Assembly (NCBI GenBank): GCA_905215555.1
Contig: CAJMQU010000005.1
Coordinates: 1 to 64,000 of the forward strand
Direction of reading: 5' to 3'
Source: an uncultured bacterium
GTDB taxonomy: Bacteria > Bacteroidota > Bacteroidia > Bacteroidales > Bacteroidaceae
Length of the DNA stretch: 64,000 nucleotides
Under the pieces are notes generated by a model, which saw nothing but the letters and a program-made list of their open reading frames with translations, was not told where the DNA came from and made no database searches. The first letter of the stretch is position 1, and each line of letters begins with the position of its first letter. The position numbers and the translations under genes are program-made. This document shows, piece by piece, positions 25,357 through 34,912 of the stretch.

Positions 25357-27990
25357 TTATTTCATGTTTTCCAAAGAGAGTTCCATCTTTTTCTCCGGTA
25401 CATTCCAGCCGGAAACTGTCAAAGTCACAGATTGTGCCCGGGCTACTGATTGTGGGACAAGGCATTTCAAGGTTCGTCTTCCTCCGGGAATTACAGATAA
25501 ATAATTATCCTCCCAGAATACCGGATAAAGCAGTTCCCCTTCTTCATTTTTCAGTGAAAGACGAATAAAGAAAGCTAATACTGTCGGATCATTTTCAAGC
25601 GTAACTTCCACTATCAGATTGTCTTTTTCCTGTCTGACTATGGCATTCACATCACAGTTTGCCTGAAGCATAGTTGCCAGTCGGGTAAAATCGGCCGACT
25701 TCTTAACCGGGGTACGTACCCAATCGGTATTTGCCCAATCATGCACATCCTGTGTAGCCGAGAGGCAATATAAGTTATCAATCATGCAAGCGCCCTCTTG
25801 ATCATCCAACTGCAAATACAAGAAAGCATTATCTTCTACCGCCGGAACATCAAAAGCTCTCACTACCGTATAAGGAGCGACCTCCAGTCCTGTAGCTTGC
25901 TGTGCCAATGTTTTACCATCAAGACTATACAAAGACATCAATCCCTGCATCCGAATCGGCTCCGCACCTTCATTTACTGCATAAACGGCATTCCGATCAT
26001 AATGATATATCAATTGTTGCGGAGCATTGGATTTCTTCACAGAATAATATGCAGCAGTAGGAATCAGATAATGATCGTATAACTGCCAGTACAAGGAAGG
26101 CCAGGCGGAATTAAGCATCCATTGCACAATGCCCGTGGCACGGGGAATATTTACACGAAATGCCTCAAACATAGTACGTGTACCTTCATAGTTCAGCCAA
26201 TCTGCCTTCAGAAGAAAATCATTCAGGTCTTTAGCCTCACCATAACGGGCAGTAATACTCTCTTTCAGAACTTCCATAGAATTCATGGCCGCATCGGAAA
26301 CCGTACAATGATAATCCCACTCTTTACCTGCCGGCCATAGTTTATCAGACGGAATCATCCTGCGTATAGACTCTATTACGGGCAATTGTGCTCCGATTCC
26401 AGTTTCTGTATTAAATCCGAATGCCCCACCCAGCGCTTCTTCCGAATACCAATAGTCGGGAGCAACATACTCATACGGCCCCGCCATTTTCATGCCGGTA
26501 GCTCCCGTCACTTCACTGGTCAGCTCTTTAGCAGCTCCTATGTAAGGACGATCATCTATCTGAGACAAGTAAGCCTGGTAACGTTTCTCCAACTCAGGAC
26601 GCGGAATCATATCACTGCCCACAAACCATGCAATAATGGAGGGATGATTGCGCAACCAAAGTATCTGGTCATTCAGTGAACGGGCTATCAGATTCATGTC
26701 TGCCTCAGACTTGATTCCACCAAACTCATCACACGGAGAACCGAGATAATTATCCCACTCCCAATGACAGCTCCATCCGACCAACACCAATAAACCATAG
26801 CGGTCACACAAATCATACACATTCTGAGAAGTTCCCCAAATATTCTCAAACCGGATAGAGTTCAGATTCATATCACGTACATACTGAACCTGTATCTCAT
26901 TAGTGGCAGGCGTATCCCGCAGGAAAATATCATCCGTCCAACCGGCACTTCTCACCAACACTTTTTTGCCATTCAACAGAAATCCACGATACCCCTCTTC
27001 CGTGAAATAGTCTTTTATCTCACGTACACCAAAGTTTACGGTTTCCTTGTCTGACGTTTTACCATCTATCGCAAAAGTCAAATCCATGTTGTACATTTCC
27101 GGATTCCCCATATTATGACACCACCAAAGGCGTGGATTCTTTAAATGTAATAAATCCGCTTCTTCCGAGGTCACCTTCACTCTTTTCGATTCTTTGGCAG
27201 CAAGTGATATCGGGATACAGAATGTCTTTCCTTCCAGTGTTCCGGTCAGTTGCCCCGTAACGGTTTGATCAGATTCATTCGTCAACAGAGTTTCTACTGT
27301 CAACCAAGCCTCGTCCAACGTTTCCGTGTTTACTTTGGAGTGTACCACGGAATTTTCCATACTCACCTCATTGTTCATCAGTATACGTACTTCCCGAAAG
27401 ATACCCATACTCTCATCTGCCGGACGCGGATTCCAATCCACAAAGCCTATATTCGGCTCTCCGGGTTGCGCCCTGAATATTTCTACAGCCAATATATTCT
27501 TCTCCTGAGCCACGTCCGTTATATCCAGTCTGTGACGACGAAAAGTTCCATACACAGAATCACGAGCAGCAATTTGCTTCCCGTTCAACCAGATATTAGC
27601 GGCATAACTGATACCATCGAACATCAGCGAAGCATGTTGTCCTTTTTCCAGACGTGGTAATTCAAATTCAGTCCGATACCACCATGTAGTATCAAAAAGA
27701 GATTTATCGATATTTTCATAGTTCATCCCTTCCAGTACGTCCGTATAAATCCCATTGTGGATTAATGTACCCATCACGGTAGAAGGCACTATTGCATCAT
27801 ACCATTCATCTGTTTTCATCTGAGAAGAGGAGATTTCTTCACCCGAAGAGGATATCTTGGCGGAAGACTGCACCTTCCATCCATCCGAGAGCAGTGAATC
27901 ACCCGCAAACAAGTCACGTTTTTCACACGAAGACAGCGTCATTGCAAGACAAGCAAACAAAGTCAACGATTTAATCAAATTACTTTTCAT
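25357..27990 (-). CDS. GH2 exo-beta-D-glucosaminidase-like enzyme
   Basis: An 877-residue exported lipoprotein (lipobox Cys22, SSCEKRD). It has the GH2 order: sugar-binding beta-domain (about 40-205), immunoglobulin-like domain (210-320), TIM barrel (325-640) and C-terminal beta-domains. The active site resembles exo-beta-D-glucosaminidase CsxA rather than beta-galactosidase or beta-mannosidase. The acid/base position is Asp460 in WFVGSD instead of the usual NEP glutamate, and the nucleophile is Glu529 in GFNTETG. Shared stretches include TGATGMKMAGPYEYVAP and WMLNSAWPSLYWQLYD. By family it would remove beta-linked glucosamine from chain ends. It lies between the ROK kinase and regulator genes of PUL 1. 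Confidence 0.8.
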   Translation of the reverse strand: MKSNLIKSLTLFACLAMTLSSCEKRDLFAGDSLLSDGWKVQSSAKISSSGEEISSSQMKTDEWYDAIVPSTVMGTLIHNGIYTDVLEGMNYENIDKSLFDTTWWYRTEFELPRLEKGQHASLMFDGISYAANIWLNGKQIAARDSVYGTFRRHRLDITDVAQEKNILAVEIFRAQPGEPNIGFVDWNPRPADESMGIFREVRILMNNEVSMENSVVHSKVNTETLDEAWLTVETLLTNESDQTVTGQLTGTLEGKTFCIPISLAAKESKRVKVTSEEADLLHLKNPRLWWCHNMGNPEMYNMDLTFAIDGKTSDKETVNFGVREIKDYFTEEGYRGFLLNGKKVLVRSAGWTDDIFLRDTPATNEIQVQYVRDMNLNSIRFENIWGTSQNVYDLCDRYGLLVLVGWSCHWEWDNYLGSPCDEFGGIKSEADMNLIARSLNDQILWLRNHPSIIAWFVGSDMIPRPELEKRYQAYLSQIDDRPYIGAAKELTSEVTGATGMKMAGPYEYVAPDYWYSEEALGGAFGFNTETGIGAQLPVIESIRRMIPSDKLWPAGKEWDYHCTVSDAAMNSMEVLKESITARYGEAKDLNDFLLKADWLNYEGTRTMFEAFRVNIPRATGIVQWMLNSAWPSLYWQLYDHYLIPTAAYYSVKKSNAPQQLIYHYDRNAVYAVNEGAEPIRMQGLMSLYSLDGKTLAQQATGLEVAPYTVVRAFDVPAVEDNAFLYLQLDDQEGACMIDNLYCLSATQDVHDWANTDWVRTPVKKSADFTRLATMLQANCDVNAIVRQEKDNLIVEVTLENDPTVLAFFIRLSLKNEEGELLYPVFWEDNYLSVIPGGRRTLKCLVPQSVARAQSVTLTVSGWNVPEKKMELSLENMK

Positions 27991-28013
27991 ATACTCTTAA
28001 CTCTAAATTAGTT

Positions 28014-28847
28014 TTAATGACTTCCTACTAAGGCGGATGCGCCCAACAATGCCACATCTTCCACCTCAGTAACAAAAATCTTCACCCGCTTCACCGTTTC
28101 TGCATAAGGGAATGTCTGCATAGCCTTATACATGGCTTGTTTATAGAAAGTAAATGCAGACGCTATACCTCCACCTATCACAATGGCTTCGGGATCATAC
28201 GTAAACAGTACAGCCTTCATCAATTCACCGATATGAGTTCCAAACTCATTCCAAACTTCCAAGGATTTCGTATCTCCCGTTTCCGCTCTCTCCGCAGCCT
28301 CCTTACCAGTCAGATTATGATACCTGACAAAAAAACCGCTACTGCAATAATGTTCAAAATCAGAGGAAAGATAGGGCAAAGATCCCACTTCTCCCGCACC
28401 GGTATTCTGTCCGCAATAGAGTTCGCCATTTATAATGATTCCCGTACCGACACCCGTACCGATTGTCATTCCCACTAGATTCCGATATCGCTGCCCTTCG
28501 CCGAAAAGTCTCACTCCCAACGTAAAACAATTGGAATCATTATTGATATAAGCCGGAACCGAAAAACGTTCTTCCAGCAATCGCTTTAACGGAACCTCCT
28601 TCCAGGAAGGAATATTCGCTACATTATATACGACACCTTCTTCTGAGTCGACAACCGAAGGAACTCCCACACCTATACCTTTCACTTCCGGACACATTAC
28701 CAGATTTATCAACCCCTCCAAGCGAGCTAACACTTCCTCATACGTTGCTTTAGCGGGGCAAGATACAACTTCTTTTCTTACTAAAGAACCGTTTTCCACT
28801 AAACCAACGCGCATGTTGGTTCCTCCTAAATCTATACCTATTTTCAT
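28014..28847 (-). CDS. ROK family sugar kinase (PUL 1)
   Basis: A 277-residue cytoplasmic kinase of the ROK family. The ATP loop is GIDLGGTNMRVGLV (residues 3-16). The catalytic Asp lies in YINNDSNC, and a second phosphate motif is GMTIGTGVGTGIIING. The usual zinc motif CxCGxxGCxE is absent; here the region reads GEVGSLPYLSSDFEHYCSSG. Together with the GH2 enzyme 24 bp downstream, a kinase for glucosamine is the simplest guess, though other hexoses or N-acetylhexosamines are possible. The gap upstream to the lipoprotein gene is 93 bp and contains a stem-loop. Confidence 0.85.
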   Translation of the reverse strand: MKIGIDLGGTNMRVGLVENGSLVRKEVVSCPAKATYEEVLARLEGLINLVMCPEVKGIGVGVPSVVDSEEGVVYNVANIPSWKEVPLKRLLEERFSVPAYINNDSNCFTLGVRLFGEGQRYRNLVGMTIGTGVGTGIIINGELYCGQNTGAGEVGSLPYLSSDFEHYCSSGFFVRYHNLTGKEAAERAETGDTKSLEVWNEFGTHIGELMKAVLFTYDPEAIVIGGGIASAFTFYKQAMYKAMQTFPYAETVKRVKIFVTEVEDVALLGASALVGSH

Positions 28848-28871
28848 TTCCTATAATTTATATTCAAGAAA

Positions 28872-28917
28872 GCGGAAGCAGAGAACATCAAAATGGGGGG
28901 AGTCCTCCACCTTCCGC
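28872..28917. other. Stem-loop inside the PUL 1 operon
   Basis: GCGGAAG (28872-28878) pairs with CTTCCGC (28911-28917), with a G/C-rich loop. It sits in the gap between the surface-lipoprotein and kinase genes. No T run follows on the minus strand. Such a structure could protect the upstream susCD part of the mRNA or mark a processing site. Confidence 0.4.
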
Positions 28918-28940
28918 CTACCTCTTTTTGTGTGTTAAAG

Positions 28941-29756
28941 TTATTTCTTTCTAAAGCACCAGAATGTAGCATCGGTCCATGCTTCTGCACCCGAAGGATT
29001 CCAGCATAATACCATTCTATCATCCGTTAATTCCAGAATCTCAAAGATAGTAATCGTATTGGATTCATCGTAAAAAGCATGTCCGCTCAATACTGATACT
29101 CCCGTTAGTTTTAACTGACCGAGAGACCACTGTTCTCCGTTATCCGGATTAGTCTTGACCACTGACATATCAAAGGAAAATGTTCCTTTTTCCAACACAT
29201 TACCGTCTGCATCTATCTTACTCAGATTCGGTCCGCCATTAAGGTCGAACATCAGTTCACAATCCAGATCCTCCAACTCTTCAACAGGGGTAACATCCCA
29301 GCTTGGTTCAAACTCAGTCAGCCAGCCACCTGTGCCATACACAGCATCATAATCTTCCAAATTCCAAACCCATGCCTTCCCATTTGTTCCGGAACCGGCA
29401 AAGAAAGCCCATTCTTTGGCTACAGGATGATCTATCTTAGTAATAGTAATCGTACGGGTAGTAGCCACCTGTCCACCATCGCAGAAACCGATGAACCTGA
29501 TCGTCTGCTCGCCTAGAAATGGTAATGCAGCCGTAACGGTTTGCTTGGTGGAAATGCCCGTAATATGATCCCAATAACTGCCTACACCGGGCGTATTATT
29601 CGTCATGACAATCTCATTACCACCTTCCGTAGTGGCATGTACATCCAGCTTCAGTTCACTTTCACTGACTACACCCCCCATTTCCTTATTGTCCACCACC
29701 GGATCGCATGCTACCAGCAACCATATCGATAAAAATCCTATCGCTATATTTTTCAT
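28941..29756 (-). CDS. Surface glycan-binding-type lipoprotein (PUL 1)
   Basis: A 271-residue lipoprotein downstream of SusD. I chose the ATG at 29756 (MKNIAIGFLS), which gives a signal peptide with lipobox Cys17 (LLVACDP); the upstream ATG would overlap the susD stop. Residues of about 30-110 look like an immunoglobulin/PKD-like domain (TPGVGSYWDHITG, TITKIDHPVA). The remainder is a beta-rich domain with many aromatic residues (KAWVWNLEDYDAVYGTGGW, TDATFWCFRKK) that could bind sugar. Its place suits a SusE/SGBP-type protein. I recognise no enzyme motif. Confidence 0.75.
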   Translation of the reverse strand: MKNIAIGFLSIWLLVACDPVVDNKEMGGVVSESELKLDVHATTEGGNEIVMTNNTPGVGSYWDHITGISTKQTVTAALPFLGEQTIRFIGFCDGGQVATTRTITITKIDHPVAKEWAFFAGSGTNGKAWVWNLEDYDAVYGTGGWLTEFEPSWDVTPVEELEDLDCELMFDLNGGPNLSKIDADGNVLEKGTFSFDMSVVKTNPDNGEQWSLGQLKLTGVSVLSGHAFYDESNTITIFEILELTDDRMVLCWNPSGAEAWTDATFWCFRKK

Positions 29757-29776
29757 ATCCGAATATTTTAAAATCA

Positions 29777-31453
29777 TTAATTCATATTACTCTCATTTCC
29801 CCAACCCGGATTTTGTTCCAATATCCCGGCCGACAAGTCAATCTGCGTCTTAGGCAACGGCATCAATCCCTTTGTAGCTTGAAGGCGTTGTGCTATATCC
29901 CCCATATCCATGCGGGTTTCAACCATATTATCCAAAACTTTCACACCATTTTGCCGGCTCAGAGCTTCTCCGGCAATTCCCCAACGAAGCAAATCATAAT
30001 AGCGCAAACCTTCGAAAGCAAGTTCCCAATGGCGTTCATCACGCAAAGCTTCATCCGAGTAAGCAACAGATTCCAGTCCGACTCTCGCACGCACACGATT
30101 CATAGGAGCCGCATCACGCTTCAGTTCGGCTGCCATCAACAAGACATCTGCAAAACGGATGATTACTAAATCCTGCGTATTATTCAACTGATAATCCGGA
30201 TCAATCCCAGGATAGAGAATACGACTATAGTTCACACTCTCCCCTTCCTCGTTATAAGCATTGATAGCCATATACTTTTTCTGCCAATAACCGGTTTCAT
30301 TCATCTGTTTATCACATCCCCAACCGTAATCAGGCATTTCTTTTTCCACACTCATAATAGATGCTTCACGACGAATATCTTTAGAAGGCCATGATTCCCA
30401 CAACTTTGGGTTCACCGTTCCTATCCCCCAACCTATGCCAAAAGGAAAGATATCATCCAAACTCGCCGGTTCACGTGGAGACGAATACAAACACACCTCA
30501 TTATTATACCAAGGATTATCCCAAGTAGCTTTCGTGGAATAACGGATAGCAAAAACTGTTTCTACATTGGCTCCGTCTTCTCCTATCCAATTCAAATTAT
30601 TATCCTGAGCATACTTATAATCCTTTTTGGTATAAACATTGCTATAAGGCCACAAATTCCTGAAATCTCCGATCAGGTCATGCCCGCTGTTGTTTATGCA
30701 ATCATCCAGATAGGTGATGATATCTGTCTTTGACAACGAACCATTATCCGGCAACGGTATACTTTCCTTTTGATAATAACCGGTATAAAACAAATAAACT
30801 CGTGCCAACAAAGCTTCTGCCGCCCATTTGGTAGCACGCCCCAACTCTGAACTATTGGCAGGACTATACTTGACGGAAGGCAACTTCTCAACAGCGGTTT
30901 TCAAATCAGCTGCAATCTGCGCATACAGTTCTTCTACTGATGCCCGCGGAATATTCGTCGGTTCAGAGGTTAAGAGCAAAGGAACAGTACCGAACAGACG
31001 ACATAAATCGAAATAAAAATAAGCACGCAGGAAGCAGGCTTGCCCTTCGATCTTGTCACGAACCTCCCGGCTCTCCCAACTGATACCGTCTAATGAGCTC
31101 AACAACATATTACTGCGATAGATAGCACGGTAATCCTGTTTCCAAACATCAGCAAACATATTCTCATCAACTTTCTTCAACCTGTCTACTGCATGCATAC
31201 GCCGGTCATCCGGTCCGCCGCCTCCAAAACGATCATCAGAAAGCAACTCAGCTGTCAGAAAAAAACTTTGCCCATCTTCTCCCGGAGTCATTTCACGGAG
31301 CAACGCATATACACCTGTCAGTGCAGTTTCTGCATCTCCAGAGTTTTTAGGAAAATTGGAGTTATCTTTCTTCGTCAGATTCTCACTATCCAAAAATCCT
31401 TCACAGCCCACAAAGAAAAGGGCTACTATCGAAAATATCCATATTTTTTTCAT
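29777..31453 (-). CDS. SusD/RagB-type glycan-binding lipoprotein (PUL 1)
   Basis: A 558-residue outer-membrane lipoprotein (lipobox Cys17, FVGCEGF). The N-terminal SusD-like region begins SGDAETALTGVYALLRE, and the TPR-like helices are visible around GQACFLRAYFYFDLCRLFGTVPLL. The C-terminal RagB/SusD domain includes VIIRFADVLLMAAEL, ELAFEGLRYYDLLRWG and a typical PLPKTQIDLS...QNPGW end. It forms the lid of the SusC transporter 12 bp upstream and captures oligosaccharide. The bound glycan is not readable from sequence. Confidence 0.92.
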   Translation of the reverse strand: MKKIWIFSIVALFFVGCEGFLDSENLTKKDNSNFPKNSGDAETALTGVYALLREMTPGEDGQSFFLTAELLSDDRFGGGGPDDRRMHAVDRLKKVDENMFADVWKQDYRAIYRSNMLLSSLDGISWESREVRDKIEGQACFLRAYFYFDLCRLFGTVPLLLTSEPTNIPRASVEELYAQIAADLKTAVEKLPSVKYSPANSSELGRATKWAAEALLARVYLFYTGYYQKESIPLPDNGSLSKTDIITYLDDCINNSGHDLIGDFRNLWPYSNVYTKKDYKYAQDNNLNWIGEDGANVETVFAIRYSTKATWDNPWYNNEVCLYSSPREPASLDDIFPFGIGWGIGTVNPKLWESWPSKDIRREASIMSVEKEMPDYGWGCDKQMNETGYWQKKYMAINAYNEEGESVNYSRILYPGIDPDYQLNNTQDLVIIRFADVLLMAAELKRDAAPMNRVRARVGLESVAYSDEALRDERHWELAFEGLRYYDLLRWGIAGEALSRQNGVKVLDNMVETRMDMGDIAQRLQATKGLMPLPKTQIDLSAGILEQNPGWGNESNMN

Positions 31454-31465
31454 ACTACTTCTCCT

Positions 31466-34400
31466 TTAAAATTTAATATTCACGCCTACCATATAGGTTC
31501 TCGGACTGGGATAGAAACCTAAATCAATGCCGGACACCCAATCCTGATAGCCACCATAGCCCACTTCCGGATCCATACCCGAGTAACCGGTTATGGTGAA
31601 CAGATTCTGTGCCGCCACATATAAACGAAGTTGCTTCAACGGCAGGTTCTTAAATAATTTCTTGAAGTCATAACCTATTGTCAGGTTCTGCATACGAAGA
31701 TAATCCCCATCTTCCATATAAAGATCCGAAACGTACTGCCAGTTGGAGTGAGTACCTGATGTCAGACGGGGCAGTCTGTCTGACGTACCTTCACCATGCC
31801 AACGGCCGAAGATATCGGACGTATAGTTTTGACGGGTATAATCCACATACGAGCGATAGGACTTCATGATCTGATTACCGAAAGTGCCATTCATAGTCAT
31901 ACTGATATCGAATCCCTTATAGGATGCGCTTAAACTCAATCCCAAATTATAATCGGGATTAGGATCGCCTATCATACCCTGGTCACCATCATCAATAACC
32001 CCGTTATGGTCACGATCTACCCAGATTACATCACCCGGTTTTGTACCGTCCAATTTGGCGCCTTTATAATTGGCTATCTGTTCTTCAGACTGAAAGATTC
32101 CCGCAGTAGAATAGCCATAGAAATATCCGATGGGATAACCTACTTGCGCACGATACATTTCCGTAGTCTGATTGCTTAATACATCAGGATCGCCATGAAT
32201 AATGCCCTCTGCATTGGCTATACGGGTTACCTTATTCTTATTATGTGCCAGGTTAAGGGTAGCGCTGTATTCAAAATCAGAAATATGGTCATTCCAGTTC
32301 AAAGATATTTCATAGCCTTGATTACGCACATCACCACCATTCACAAATGGAGCACCTGTCCCGAATGAGTCCAACATCGGTGCAACAAGCAGCCAATCCT
32401 TCGTATCTTTAATATAATAGTCGAAATTTACCCCTAAACGATTGTTCAGAAAACGTGCATCCAAGCCAAAATCCAACTGTTCGGAAGTTTCCCAGGTCAC
32501 AGCCGGATTTGCCAGAATATCGGGATAACCTCCGGATGTCAACACCGATTTATCCGGGCCGAACGTATAATCAGCTCCACCAAATGCAATAGTTGAGAGG
32601 TACTGGAAACCATCAATATCCTGATTACCATTCTGCCCCCAACTGGCACGTATCTTCAGGAAATCCATCCAAGATTTAGTGGATTCCATGAAAGCCTCCT
32701 CCGAAATGGCCCAACCGACAGATACGGACGGGAAATATCCCCAACGATGTCCGCGTGCGAATTTAGAGGAACCGTCAATACGTAATACTGCAGTAGCCAT
32801 ATATTTGTTGGCATAATCATAATTCACCCTGCCAAAGAAAGAAGCCAGCGACTCTTTGCCCCAGGGATAACCATGAAGACTGGTACGGTTAGTAATGGTT
32901 GGAGTATTGCTCAGATAAGCATGTTTGAAATCATCGAAAATAGAATTAATATTACTTCCGCCTATCGTATCTCCCAATCCATGCTTTTCAATGGATTGAC
33001 CTAATAATACACCGAAACTATGACTATTCAGTTTGAAATCATAAGTCACCGTATTCTCCCACATAATATTGCCACCCATAGACATTTCCTGAGTCACACT
33101 ATTGTTATCACTAAAGGTGTTGCTTGCCAATTTATAGACCGGAGTAAAACTACGACTATTATCCGCATAAAACGAATAACCAAAATTAGACTTCAGTTTC
33201 AGTCCGGTCACCGGTTGAATTGTGAGAAAGATATTCCCCTGCAACGCATGCGATTTAGCAATATTCTGTCCACTTGCATAATACATTTGTCCGATAGGGT
33301 TGGCCTCACGTATTTCCCAGGGAATGGCATAATGAAAATTGCCGTTCTCGTCTTTATTGGGCAAGAAAGGATTTGCATGCAACATATTGCGGATATCATT
33401 ACTCCAAGTATCACCGATAGCGATACCGTTCCTCTCAGAATAAGAGTAAGTTAGGTTCTCACCTACTTTGATGATATCCAGTTTGCCCTTGCGATATAAA
33501 GTATGTTCCGAGTTGACACGCGCAGTGTAACGGATATATTTAGGTTGTGCCGGAGATCCGATAATACCTTCCTGATTGGTATATGCCAAGCCGATAGAGT
33601 AAACAGACTGTTCTGTACCTCCTGTGACATTCAATGCGTGATTTTGTATCGGAGCATTCTTATTACGTGATTCATCCAGCCAGTTCGTCCCCTTCCATGT
33701 ACCATTCTTCACTGCTTCCCAGTCAGGAACCAACGAAGCATAGTCGTAATCGGGTAAACCATCCATCATGCGTGCCTCGCTCATAATCATGGCAAATTCT
33801 TGCGCATTCAGCACATCAGGCATACGATACACGTTCTGTACGCCATAATATCCGTCATAAGAAATCTCAGGTTTGCCAATGCGTCCTTGCTTTGTAGTCA
33901 CCAGAATTACACCATTGGCAGCACGCGAACCATAAATAGCCGCTGAAGCAGCATCTTTCAGCACATCGAGCGATTCAATATCAGCTGGATTCAGATTATT
34001 GATATCTCCACTTGGCATACCATCTATAATATAAAGAGGTGAAGCCGAGCCAGTGGTTCCCAAACCACGGATGGTAACTTTGAAACCTTCTCCCGGCATA
34101 CCCGAACTTTGTGTGATATTCACACCGGGTGTTTGGCTTTGAAGGGCTCCCAAAGCATTCACTGTATTCAGCTTGGCTATATTATCGCCTTTCACCTGAA
34201 CAGTGGCTCCGGTGACTAATTTCTTTTTCTGCACTCCGTAGCCCACAACAACCACTTCATCCAGCATCTCACTGTCTTCCTCCAAGGCTATTTTCAAGGG
34301 AACCATAGCAGAACTTACTTTAACAGACTGCCCCAGATAGCCTACATAAGTAACAGAGATTTCACATGGTAGAGAAACAGACAGAGTGAAATTTCCGTCT

Positions 34401-34618
34401 ATATCCGTAACTACTCCATTAGTTGTCCCCTTTTGAAGGACATTTACACCGATCAGTGGTTCACCGTCTTTAGCAGCAACCACCGTACCTGAGATTTTGT
34501 AATTTGTTTGTGCCACTACGCCCATACAAACCCAAAGCAACAAAAAACATACAGATAAAAAAGGTATCCGGACGGATACAGTTCTCTGCAAATCAGATTG
34601 GTTCTTTTTCCATTGCAT
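31466..34618 (-). CDS. SusC/RagA TonB-dependent transporter (PUL 1)
   Basis: A 1050-residue outer-membrane transporter that imports oligosaccharides with energy from TonB. The start is the ATG at 34618; the upstream codon in frame is TTG. A signal peptide (VCFLLLWVCMGVVAQ) is followed by a carboxypeptidase-D-like domain (about 45-120). The TonB box region is EVVVVGYGVQKKK, the plug contains the SusC motifs RAANGVILVTTKQG and SLDVLKDAASAAIYGSR, and a 22-strand barrel ends in GVNIKF. It is the first gene of PUL 1, with a candidate activator-controlled promoter upstream. Confidence 0.93.
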   Translation of the reverse strand: MQWKKNQSDLQRTVSVRIPFLSVCFLLLWVCMGVVAQTNYKISGTVVAAKDGEPLIGVNVLQKGTTNGVVTDIDGNFTLSVSLPCEISVTYVGYLGQSVKVSSAMVPLKIALEEDSEMLDEVVVVGYGVQKKKLVTGATVQVKGDNIAKLNTVNALGALQSQTPGVNITQSSGMPGEGFKVTIRGLGTTGSASPLYIIDGMPSGDINNLNPADIESLDVLKDAASAAIYGSRAANGVILVTTKQGRIGKPEISYDGYYGVQNVYRMPDVLNAQEFAMIMSEARMMDGLPDYDYASLVPDWEAVKNGTWKGTNWLDESRNKNAPIQNHALNVTGGTEQSVYSIGLAYTNQEGIIGSPAQPKYIRYTARVNSEHTLYRKGKLDIIKVGENLTYSYSERNGIAIGDTWSNDIRNMLHANPFLPNKDENGNFHYAIPWEIREANPIGQMYYASGQNIAKSHALQGNIFLTIQPVTGLKLKSNFGYSFYADNSRSFTPVYKLASNTFSDNNSVTQEMSMGGNIMWENTVTYDFKLNSHSFGVLLGQSIEKHGLGDTIGGSNINSIFDDFKHAYLSNTPTITNRTSLHGYPWGKESLASFFGRVNYDYANKYMATAVLRIDGSSKFARGHRWGYFPSVSVGWAISEEAFMESTKSWMDFLKIRASWGQNGNQDIDGFQYLSTIAFGGADYTFGPDKSVLTSGGYPDILANPAVTWETSEQLDFGLDARFLNNRLGVNFDYYIKDTKDWLLVAPMLDSFGTGAPFVNGGDVRNQGYEISLNWNDHISDFEYSATLNLAHNKNKVTRIANAEGIIHGDPDVLSNQTTEMYRAQVGYPIGYFYGYSTAGIFQSEEQIANYKGAKLDGTKPGDVIWVDRDHNGVIDDGDQGMIGDPNPDYNLGLSLSASYKGFDISMTMNGTFGNQIMKSYRSYVDYTRQNYTSDIFGRWHGEGTSDRLPRLTSGTHSNWQYVSDLYMEDGDYLRMQNLTIGYDFKKLFKNLPLKQLRLYVAAQNLFTITGYSGMDPEVGYGGYQDWVSGIDLGFYPSPRTYMVGVNIKF

Positions 34619-34700
34619 AAGATACAAATTTAGTGATTCATAATATTATTCCGGGTGGTTAATCCGGAGACTTATATAAGTCTGATGTCTTTTACATTGA

Positions 34701-34708
34701 CAAATGTA
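34701..34708 (-). promoter_or_regulatory. -7 box of the PUL 1 susC operon
   Basis: The minus strand reads TACATTTG (TAnnTTTG), about 83 bp before the susC ATG. No -33 TTTG is seen at the expected place, which fits an activator-dependent promoter. Confidence 0.55.
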
Positions 34709-34711
34709 GGC

Positions 34712-34760
34712 AAGTCTTCACTTTTTTTATACTCCTTTTACGTAGGAAAGTCTTCATTTT
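34712..34760. promoter_or_regulatory. Direct repeat, candidate XylR-type activator site
   Basis: AAGTCTTCACTTT (34712-34724) and AAGTCTTCATTTT (34748-34760) differ at two positions and start 36 bp apart. Each is preceded by TAGG or AGGA-like bases. They lie immediately upstream of the susC -7 box, where AraC-family activators bind. A TTTACG/CGTAAA inverted pair (34737-34742, 34762-34767) flanks the distal copy. Confidence 0.5.
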
Positions 34761-34841
34761 GCGTAAACCTGATTTTCACTGATCTCTAAATTTTCTTCTC
34801 TTCCATTTCAAACATCAAACTGTATCTATAAGAAAATGTAG

Positions 34842-34878
34842 AAAAAAAGGCGACCAACTCATTACGAGTCATCGCCTT
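34842..34878 (-). terminator. Terminator of the GH3-to-GH92 operon
   Basis: AAGGCGA (34847-34853) pairs with TCGCCTT (72-78 of the same line, 34872-34878). On the minus strand the stem is followed by a run of seven T. It lies 35 bp past the GH92 stop codon and separates PUL 2 from PUL 1. Confidence 0.8.
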
Positions 34879-34912
34879 AATTTATCACTTTTTTTAGGAA
34901 AACAGTTTCAAT

